DNA of 64,000 nt from Mycobacterium sp. URHB0044. GTDB lineage: Bacteria; Actinomycetota; Actinomycetes; Mycobacteriales; Mycobacteriaceae. Where the stretch lies: assembly GCF_000620625.1 (NCBI RefSeq), contig NZ_JIAW01000005.1:310001-374000 (forward strand), in the 5' to 3' direction. The position numbers and the translations under genes were made by a program. Below the pieces are notes generated by a model, which was not told the origin of the DNA, ran no database searches, and was given only the letters and a program-made list of their open reading frames with translations. Below are positions 58,343 to 64,000 of this stretch, piece by piece. Position 1 is the first letter of the stretch; every line of letters starts with the position of its first letter.

Positions 58343-59242
58343 ATGCTGCGACCCCATCGTTTCGACCGAGAAGTGGACCCCGGCCCGGTGCAGATCCAGG
58401 CTCGGAAGGTGCATTTCGACGTGTCCGGCACGCCACTGCACTGGATTCCCGACCATCCCGTCGCGTCGAACGTGATCAGCCTGCTCAACATCGTCCTGCC
58501 TGCCGCCGAGCGTTGGTTCGTCGCGACGTACGACGAGGCGCTGCCGCTGGTGAAGGATCCCAGGCTCGCCGAGGACATGCGCGGCTTCATCGGCCAGGAG
58601 GCCACCCACGCCGACGTCCACGAGCAGGTGCTGCACGAGTACATCGTGGGCAACGGCGTCGACCCCAAGCCCATGCTCGACCAGGTCGAGTACGTCTTCG
58701 AGAAGATGCTCGCGCCGTCGTCGTCCGCCGACCCGAAGCGCCGACTCAATCACCTGTGTGACCGGCTGTGGCTCATCGCGGCGATCGAGCACTACACCGC
58801 CGTGCTCGGTGACTTCGCGCTCAACTGCACGTGGGACGACCATCGGGCCGACCCGGCGATGGTCGATCTGTTCCGCTGGCACGGCAGCGAAGAGGTCGAA
58901 CACCGCAACGTCGCCCATGACGTCGCCGTCTACTTCCACGACAGCTACGTCGACCGCATCCGCGCCATGATGATGTCGGTGGTGATGATCTTCGTGTTCT
59001 TCCAGCGGGTGACGTGGTACCTCGTCAAGTCGGATCCCCATGCGAACATCGGCTGGTGGCGGATGCAGCGGATGCGCATGCGCGACTCCAAGTTGGGGCT
59101 GCTTCCCAAGTACCGCAAGCTGTTTGGCTCCAACACGGCCATGTACTTCCGGCCGGGTTTCTCGCCGGAGCAGATGGGTTCGACGGCACAGGCGGTCGCG
59201 TACCTGGCCAGCTCTCCCGCCGCACGCGCCGCGCATCTTTGA
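58343..59242 (+). CDS. Predicted metal-dependent (di-iron) hydrolase, PF10118 family
   Basis: A 299-residue protein with a carboxylate-rich helical core typical of PF10118: GFIGQEATHADVHEQVLHEY (residues ~91-110) and WHGSEEVEHRNVAHDVAVYFH (~178-198) contribute Glu and His residues that could hold a di-iron centre. One hydrophobic segment (MMMSVVMIFVFFQRVTWYLV, about 213-232) may touch the membrane. A -10 (TAAACT, 58305-58310) and GGGAGG ribosome site precede the ATG. Its stop overlaps the next gene's start (TGATG), and that gene encodes a 2Fe-2S flavin reductase, so this could be an oxygenase or hydroxylase fed by it. The family has no proven activity that I can name. Confidence 0.82.
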   Translation: MLRPHRFDREVDPGPVQIQARKVHFDVSGTPLHWIPDHPVASNVISLLNIVLPAAERWFVATYDEALPLVKDPRLAEDMRGFIGQEATHADVHEQVLHEYIVGNGVDPKPMLDQVEYVFEKMLAPSSSADPKRRLNHLCDRLWLIAAIEHYTAVLGDFALNCTWDDHRADPAMVDLFRWHGSEEVEHRNVAHDVAVYFHDSYVDRIRAMMMSVVMIFVFFQRVTWYLVKSDPHANIGWWRMQRMRMRDSKLGLLPKYRKLFGSNTAMYFRPGFSPEQMGSTAQAVAYLASSPAARAAHL

Positions 59243-60360
59243 TGGGGTTGATCCGGCGGTCCGTCGACCGGTACCGCCAGGCGCCCCCCAGCGCCTCGGG
59301 TCGGTTGCGTCACGATGTGTCATTGAGTCTGGCCGACGCCGCGCTGAGCGGATTGTGGGCCATCTCGGGTGCGATCAGGAGGATGGCGCCGCCTGCAGAA
59401 CCGGACCGGACGATCGAATTGACCGTCGCTGAAAGGCAAGTCGTCGCACACGACCAGGATGTAATCGCGCTGACGCTCTTGCCGTCGGACGGTAAGCCGT
59501 TGCCCCGGTGGCATCCCGGCGCCCACATCGACCTGCACCTGCCCAGCGGCCGCGTCCGTCAGTACTCGCTGTGCGGTAATCCCGCTGACGGCAACTCGTA
59601 CCGAATCGCGGTGCGCCGCATACCCGGTGGCGGCGGCGGCTCGCTCGAGGTGCACGACGTACTCACGGTCGGCTCGGCCGTCGGCACCGGTGGGCCGCGT
59701 AACGCGTTTCCCTTGACGGTGCCGGGGTACGGGTCGCCCACCGACCGGCTGCGCTTCATCGCCGGAGGCATCGGCATCACGCCGATCCTGCCGATGCTGG
59801 CCCGCGCCGAGCAGCTCGGCGTGGACTGGTCGATGGTGTACACCGGCCGCAGCCGCGAAAGCCTGCCATTCCTCGACGAGGTATCGGCGTTCGGCCACCG
59901 CATCGAGATCCGCACCGACGACGTCAGCGGGCTGCCTTCGGCCGCAGACCTTCTCGGCGACTGCCCCGACGGCACGACGGTCTACGCCTGTGGTCCCGCG
60001 CCGCTGCTTACCGCGGTGCGGACCGAGCTAATCGGCCGCGACGACGTGGAACTGCACTTCGAGCGGTTCGCCGCGGCGCCCGTCGTGGACGGTCGCGAGT
60101 TCACCGTCACTTGTCCGTCGACGGGCACCTCGGTGCGGGTCGCTGCCGACGAGACGCTGCTCGGTGCGCTGAACCGGGCCGGCGTGCACGCTGCGTACTC
60201 GTGCCAGCAAGGCTTCTGCGGCACCTGCCGCACCCAGGTGCTCGCCGGCGCCGTCGACCACCGCGACACGCTGCTCACCGGCCCCGAACGCGACGCCGGG
60301 ATGATGCTGATCTGCGTGTCGCGCGCGGCGGGAGACGCCGACCTGACGCTCGACCTCTGA
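59242..60360 (+). CDS. PDR/VanB-type flavin-2Fe-2S oxidoreductase
   Basis: A 372-residue reductase: short N-terminal helices (about 1-50), FMN/FAD domain with RQYSLCG (~108-114), NAD domain with FIAGGIGITPILPM (~172-185), and a C-terminal plant-type 2Fe-2S domain with CQQGFCGTC and a further Cys (MMLICVSRA). Electron flow is NAD(P)H to flavin to 2Fe-2S to a partner oxygenase. Start at ATG 59242 by TGATG overlap with the PF10118 gene, so the partner is almost certainly that protein. It is followed 21 bases later by the kinase gene. Confidence 0.88.
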   Translation: MGLIRRSVDRYRQAPPSASGRLRHDVSLSLADAALSGLWAISGAIRRMAPPAEPDRTIELTVAERQVVAHDQDVIALTLLPSDGKPLPRWHPGAHIDLHLPSGRVRQYSLCGNPADGNSYRIAVRRIPGGGGGSLEVHDVLTVGSAVGTGGPRNAFPLTVPGYGSPTDRLRFIAGGIGITPILPMLARAEQLGVDWSMVYTGRSRESLPFLDEVSAFGHRIEIRTDDVSGLPSAADLLGDCPDGTTVYACGPAPLLTAVRTELIGRDDVELHFERFAAAPVVDGREFTVTCPSTGTSVRVAADETLLGALNRAGVHAAYSCQQGFCGTCRTQVLAGAVDHRDTLLTGPERDAGMMLICVSRAAGDADLTLDL

Positions 60361-60369
60361 CTCGCGGTC

Positions 60370-60375
60370 TACTAT
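60370..60375 (+). promoter_or_regulatory. Leaderless-type -10 element before the kinase gene
   Basis: TACTAT ends 6 bases before the kinase ATG (60382; spacer TTCCGC). This spacing is that of mycobacterial leaderless promoters, so the kinase and its two coupled followers may have a promoter of their own inside the operon. Confidence 0.6.
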
Positions 60376-60381
60376 TCCGCC

Positions 60382-61785
60382 ATGCCGTTGGCCGATGGAG
60401 CGACCTTTGCGGGCTACACCATCGTTCGGCGACTCGGCTCGGGCGGCATGGGCGAGGTGTACCTCGCCCGTCATCCCCGTCTCCCCCGCCAGGACGCGCT
60501 GAAGGTCCTGCGGCCCGAGGTGTCCGCGGACGGTGAATACCGCGAGCGCTTCCACCGGGAGGCCGACATCGCGGCCACGCTGTGGCACCCACACATCGTC
60601 GGCGTCCACGACCGTGGCGAGTTCGACGGCCAACTGTGGATATCGATGGACTACGTCGACGGCACCGACGCCGGTCGACTCCTCCACGACCGCTACCCAG
60701 ACGGCATGCCGGTGGCCGACGTCGCCGAGATCATCACCGCGGTCGCCGATGCCCTGGACTACGCGCACCAACGCAATCTGCTGCACCGCGACGTCAAGCC
60801 TGCCAACGTCCTGCTGGCCAATCCACAGTCACCCGATCAACGAATCCTGTTGGCCGACTTCGGGATCGCCCGGTGGGCCGATGACCCGAGCGGTCTGACC
60901 GCGACGAACATGACCGTGGGCACGGTGTCATACGCCGCGCCCGAGCAGCTGATGGGTGACGAGCTGGACGGCCGCGCCGACCAATATGCGTTGGCGGCCA
61001 CCGCCTTTCATCTCCTGACGGGCGCGCCGCCGTTCCAGCACAGCAATCCCGCCGTCGTCATCAGTCAGCATCTGTCCGCGTCACCACCCGCCATCGGCGA
61101 TCGACGCCCCGACCTGTCCGCGCTCGACCCGGTGTTGGCCAAGGCCCTGGCGAAGAGGCCGGCGGACCGCTACGAGCGCTGCAGCGACTTCGCGAGGGCG
61201 CTCGGCCACCGGCTCGGCGACGACCGTCCCGACGCCACCCGACTGTCTCCGGCCGCCGTGTCCCAGGCCGGACGCTCGTGGGTCAGGCCGGGTGTCCTCG
61301 TCCCCGCCGTCCTGGTCATCCTGTTGGTCGCCGCGATCGGCTTCGCACTGCTGGAGTTGAACCGCGCCGACGACGAACGGGCCGCGCCTCCTGCCACTGC
61401 GGTGTCGAGCACGTCGACCACGTCGCACGTCGTTCCGTTGCCGCCGCCCCCAGAGCCGCCGCCGTCCCCGTCGGCGACGACGACCACCCCGACGACCGCC
61501 ACCACGGCGCCCACGGTGGTGATCGGCGCCAACTGCTCACCACTCGGCAGCACCGGCACCACCGCCGCGGGGGCCACCGCCTATTGCTCGACACTGCAGA
61601 ACACCGGCGCCTCCATCTGGTCGCTGACTCAGGGCGACGTGGCGAGCCCGACCGTGACGACCGAGCCGACCGACGAACCGCTGCCCATCGCGGAGGAGTC
61701 GCCGGTCCGGGTGTGCATGCAGCAGACCGGCCAGACCCGTCGGCAGTGCCGCGAGGACATCCGCCGAAGCAATGGGTTCCCGTGA
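60382..61785 (+). CDS. Transmembrane Ser/Thr protein kinase (Pkn-type)
   Basis: A 467-residue receptor-like kinase. The kinase domain (about 8-270) has the glycine loop [14 protein letters not shown], catalytic [11 protein letters not shown] (~135-145), DFG (~159) and an activation loop with [17 protein letters not shown] transmembrane helix follows at about 306-328 ([22 protein letters not shown]), and the outside part is Pro/Thr-rich then a small Cys-containing domain (about 380-467). Mycobacterial Pkn proteins phosphorylate regulators and enzymes, including GarA. The stop overlaps the next start (GTGA), so the F420-type enzyme is co-translated. Confidence 0.92.
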   Translation: MPLADGATFAGYTIVRRLGSGGMGEVYLARHPRLPRQDALKVLRPEVSADGEYRERFHREADIAATLWHPHIVGVHDRGEFDGQLWISMDYVDGTDAGRLLHDRYPDGMPVADVAEIITAVADALDYAHQRNLLHRDVKPANVLLANPQSPDQRILLADFGIARWADDPSGLTATNMTVGTVSYAAPEQLMGDELDGRADQYALAATAFHLLTGAPPFQHSNPAVVISQHLSASPPAIGDRRPDLSALDPVLAKALAKRPADRYERCSDFARALGHRLGDDRPDATRLSPAAVSQAGRSWVRPGVLVPAVLVILLVAAIGFALLELNRADDERAAPPATAVSSTSTTSHVVPLPPPPEPPPSPSATTTTPTTATTAPTVVIGANCSPLGSTGTTAAGATAYCSTLQNTGASIWSLTQGDVASPTVTTEPTDEPLPIAEESPVRVCMQQTGQTRRQCREDIRRSNGFP

Positions 61786-62687
61786 CGGCGGACACGCGGT
61801 TCGCCGTGATCGCCCCCGTCGCCGAGGGCGTGACCGCCGATCCCGTCTGGATGACGACGTTCGCCCGGCACGTCGAGGCGTGTGGCTTCGAATCCATCGT
61901 GGCCGTCGAACACACGGTGCTCATGACGCAGTACTCCAGCGTCTATCCCTACGACCAGTCGGGCCGCGTCGAGATCGCCGCCGACTGCCCGGTGCCCGAC
62001 CCGCTGGACCTGCTCGCCTTCCTGGCCGCCCGCACGACGACGCTGGGGCTCGCCACCGGCGTGCTGGTGCTGCCGAATCACCATCCGGTGGTCCTGGCCA
62101 AACGCGTCGCCACGCTTGATGCGTTGTCGGCCGGGCGGGTGCGCCTGGCCGTCGGCATGGGCTGGTTGCGGGAGGAGATCGAGGCGTGTGGGGCCCCGTT
62201 CGAGAGCCGCGGACGACGCGCCGACGAGCAGATCGAAGTGCTGCGGCTGCTGTGGGCCGACCATCCAGACGGTGCCGACTTCTCCGGTGAGTTCTTTCAA
62301 TTCGCCCATGCGGCTAGCCATCCCAAGCCGGTGGGACGCATTCCGATCCACATCGGTGGACACTCCGTGGCCGCCGCGCGCCGCGCGGGACGGCTCGGCG
62401 ACGGTCTGCAACCGCTGGGGGTCGGCGGCACCGAGTTGGCCGGTCTCGTCACGGTGATGCGCGAGGAGGCCGAGCGGGCGCAGCGCGATCCCGATGCGTT
62501 GGAGCTGACCCTCGGCCACCTGGTCACCAAGATCGACGGTGAGCGCGCGGGCCGGCTGGCGGAGTTGGGGGCAGACCGGGTGGTATTGGCGATGCCACCG
62601 ACCGCGGACATCGGCGAGGCCTGTGATGCGTTGTCGGAGTGCGCACTACGGCTTGAATTGAGTCCGAACCGGGAAGGGCAACGATGA
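61782..62687 (+). CDS. LLM-class F420-dependent oxidoreductase
   Basis: A 301-residue luciferase-like monooxygenase-fold protein (TIGR03619-type, F420 in mycobacteria). Conserved features include [62 protein letters not shown] (the F420/FMN phosphate region) and [25 protein letters not shown] 61782 overlaps the kinase stop. F420H2-dependent reduction or oxidation of a small compound is likely; the substrate is unknown. The longer frame upstream overlaps the kinase gene and is not used. Confidence 0.86.
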   Translation: MTADTRFAVIAPVAEGVTADPVWMTTFARHVEACGFESIVAVEHTVLMTQYSSVYPYDQSGRVEIAADCPVPDPLDLLAFLAARTTTLGLATGVLVLPNHHPVVLAKRVATLDALSAGRVRLAVGMGWLREEIEACGAPFESRGRRADEQIEVLRLLWADHPDGADFSGEFFQFAHAASHPKPVGRIPIHIGGHSVAAARRAGRLGDGLQPLGVGGTELAGLVTVMREEAERAQRDPDALELTLGHLVTKIDGERAGRLAELGADRVVLAMPPTADIGEACDALSECALRLELSPNREGQR

Positions 62688-63241
62688 CGCTGAGCATTGC
62701 GGACCGCCTGGCGGTGGCCGATCTGGTGCATCTCTACGCGGCGGCCGTCGACGATCGCCGGTTCAGTGATGTCGTCGAATTGTTCTCCGAGACAGCCGAA
62801 TTGCGGCTGCCTGACCCGCCGCACACGCTGGAGCCGGTGCGGGTTCTGCGGGGTCACGACGGCGTCCGCGCCGCAATGAACGCGCTGGCCGTCGAGCGCA
62901 CCGAGCACGCCATCGTCGGCGAGGTGTATGCGGCCGGACCGGAGTCGGGCTACGCGCTCGGCCGCATCACGGCGATCGCGCACCACTGGACGCGCCGCAA
63001 GGACGAGGTCACGGATCTGATCTGGCACCTTCGCTATGACGACGAGTACGTGCGGACGTCGTTGGGGTGGCGCATCTACGGCCGGGCGTTGACCATCAAC
63101 GCCATCGAGACGCGTCCGGTCAGGCGTCTGCGAGCTGCTCGGCCAGCTGGTCGAGCAGGGGACGCTGACCCGTCAGCAGTTTCGACCGAGCCTCAGCCAC
63201 GGAGAGCCATGCGACCCGGTCCACCTCGGGAAACTCCCTGA
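62684..63241 (+). CDS. SnoaL/NTF2-like protein with unusual C-terminal extension
   Basis: A 185-residue SnoaL-like (nuclear transport factor 2 fold) protein; residues 1-145 match (ADRLAVADLVHLYAAAVDDRRFSDVVELFSETAELRL..., WHLRYDDEYVRTSLGWRIYGRALTI). The family includes cyclases, isomerases and dehydratases that act with flavin or F420 enzymes. The last ~40 residues are Arg/Pro-rich and overlie the 3' end of the convergent Nudix gene (122-base overlap), so a lost stop codon or sequencing slip near 63118 is possible. ATG 62684 overlaps the LLM stop (ATGA). Confidence 0.75.
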   Translation: MTLSIADRLAVADLVHLYAAAVDDRRFSDVVELFSETAELRLPDPPHTLEPVRVLRGHDGVRAAMNALAVERTEHAIVGEVYAAGPESGYALGRITAIAHHWTRRKDEVTDLIWHLRYDDEYVRTSLGWRIYGRALTINAIETRPVRRLRAARPAGRAGDADPSAVSTEPQPRRAMRPGPPRETP

Positions 63242-63587
63242 TCTTCCCGGATCCCCTCGGCCATTCCAGTTCGAACGTGTTACTCGTCGCCTCGGTGACG
63301 TCGAGGTCGCCGCGGACGGCGAACGCCGTGACGATCTTCCCCCCGGGTTGCTTGATCGCCGCGAACTCGACGGGCGACCCGGCCGGCACGTCGAACCCGA
63401 TCTCCTCGCGGAACTCGCGTTGCGCGACGGTCCACGGGTCCTCGCCATCGGTGTACTCGCCCTTCGGAATCGACCACGCGCCGTCGTCCTTGCGCGCCCA
63501 GAACGGTCCGCCGGGATGGCAGATCAGTACTTCGACGACGCCGTCGGTGACCCGGTAGAGCAGGAGACCCGCGCTGCGTTTCGGCAC
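63120..63587 (-). CDS. Nudix hydrolase
   Basis: A 155-residue Nudix protein with the complete box GEYTDGEDPWTVAQREFREEIGF (Gx5Ex7REUxEExGU), starting with MPKRSAGLLLYRVTDGVVEVLICHPGGPFW. The C-terminal part (PRGSGKIREFPEVDRVAWLSVAEARSKLL) resembles MutT-like/ADP-ribose or diadenosine polyphosphate hydrolases. It hydrolyses a nucleoside diphosphate linked to something; substrate not known. Start GTG 63587; the convergent SnoaL-like gene overlaps its 3' end. Confidence 0.88.
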   Translation of the reverse strand: MPKRSAGLLLYRVTDGVVEVLICHPGGPFWARKDDGAWSIPKGEYTDGEDPWTVAQREFREEIGFDVPAGSPVEFAAIKQPGGKIVTAFAVRGDLDVTEATSNTFELEWPRGSGKIREFPEVDRVAWLSVAEARSKLLTGQRPLLDQLAEQLADA

Positions 63588-63596
63588 GCCGCAAGC

Positions 63597-64000
63597 TTAA
63601 GTCGTGCGCGGTCGAGCGGTGACCAGCAAGGTGTCGCCCATGACCGTGACGCCGCCCGCACCGATGAGTTCGCCAAGCCTGGACCGCAACTCGCGGGCAG
63701 TGTCCGCGGGCAACACGAGGTGAGTGGAGTAGGTGAAGACGAGGTCGAGCCACTGTTCGCGCTCGTAATGCGTCTCCCGGCGGTAGCTGCGCTGCCCGAC
63801 GGTGAATCCCGCCGCCTCGAGCGCGTCGTCGAGGCCACCGACGTCCAGCCGTGGACCCGCGGGCGCCGGCGGCGTAGCGGTAACCAGGGGCGACTCGGGG
63901 TCCATGTAGTCGCGATAGATCCTGGCGAACTCACCGCGCGACGGGTTGGTCGGAAACAACCGGTTCCACGCGAGCGCCAGACGGCCACGGCGGGTCAGAA
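63597..64000 (-). CDS. Class I SAM-dependent methyltransferase, C-terminal part (5' end outside window)
   Basis: The visible ~134 residues are the C-terminal half of a methyltransferase; the frame is still open at base 64000 (…RRGRLALAWNRLFPTNPSRGEF), so the start and SAM-binding N terminus lie beyond. Phrases such as LALAWNR and YEREQWLDLVFTYSTHLVLPADTARELRSRLGELI are typical of UbiE/Methyltransf_11 relatives (methyltransferase plus C-terminal cap). It ends with TGA/TTA about 9 bases before the Nudix start on the same strand. Substrate unknown. Confidence 0.75.
   Translation of the reverse strand, partial: LTRRGRLALAWNRLFPTNPSRGEFARIYRDYMDPESPLVTATPPAPAGPRLDVGGLDDALEAAGFTVGQRSYRRETHYEREQWLDLVFTYSTHLVLPADTARELRSRLGELIGAGGVTVMGDTLLVTARPRTT

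Overview
The window is high-GC actinobacterial DNA from a mycobacterium, most likely a fast-growing Mycolicibacterium-type species (inference). Its gene order follows, in reverse orientation, the Mycobacterium tuberculosis block from Rv1854c (ndh) down to about Rv1814 (erg3): ndh, ureDGFCBA, Rv1847-like thioesterase, blaI/Rv1845c, gnd1, guaB1, the Rv1842c/Rv1841c CBS proteins, glcB, Rv1836c, gcvB, Rv1830-Rv1823, pgsA2, secA2, Rv1819c, Rv1817, Rv1816, Rv1815-like protease, erg3. GTG starts, 1-8 base gene overlaps, mycobacterial -10 hexamers (TAnnnT) placed 6-7 bases before an ATG, F420-type enzymes and an IdeR-type iron box agree with this. I see no tRNA, rRNA, CRISPR array, insertion sequence or prophage, and no gene-free stretch longer than 300 bases.

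Regions. (1) 1-7977: the 3' end of type II NADH dehydrogenase; a complete urease operon on the minus strand (ureA-B-C-F-G-D, no ureE); a hotdog thioesterase; a FhuF-like iron reductase with iron boxes at both ends; and a BlaI repressor with an M56 membrane protease. (2) 8022-16716: 6-phosphogluconate dehydrogenase, GuaB1, a possible 50-aa small protein, two CNNM/CBS membrane proteins, a conserved uncharacterised protein and malate synthase G. (3) 16772-30372: a VWA-like membrane protein facing a long minus-strand block: glycine-riboswitch-controlled gcvP, two MerR regulators around a bifunctional-nuclease protein, garA, gcvH, the DUF881-sbp-DUF881 membrane set, pgsA2 and secA2. (4) 30503-36318: three tandem, intact BacA/Rv1819c-type ABC transporters, each with its own apparent promoter.

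(5) 36322-44328: a KstD-like flavoprotein and VOC protein behind a perfect KstR-type operator; ArsR-SRPBCC and TetR-Ddn regulator/enzyme pairs with visible palindromes; a secreted serine protease with a SecD-head-like lipid or membrane anchored protein; a B-lectin/LysM protein; a DAO-type flavoenzyme. (6) 44353-56477: sterol desaturase, carboxylesterase with a tiny upstream leader ORF, a paired SMR exporter, MFS transporter, SDR-TetR pair, a second diaminopimelate decarboxylase, a small secreted protein, an NCS1 permease and malQ. (7) 56543-64000: a small secreted protein, SRPBCC, acyltransferase, then a tightly spaced run of five genes (predicted di-iron PF10118 protein, 2Fe-2S flavin reductase, Ser/Thr kinase, F420-type oxidoreductase, SnoaL-like protein), a Nudix hydrolase and a partial methyltransferase.

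How they fit together: much of the window concerns central carbon, redox and nitrogen balance. GarA (a phospho-regulated inhibitor of 2-oxoglutarate use), glycine cleavage (gcvP, gcvH), the glyoxylate step (glcB) and urea hydrolysis lie close together. A second theme is envelope and lipid work (pgsA2, secA2, BacA-type importers, LysM-lectin, sterol-type enzymes). The least described pieces are the kinase-containing oxidoreductase operon, the KstR-marked flavoprotein operon, and several small translated-looking ORFs coupled to larger genes.
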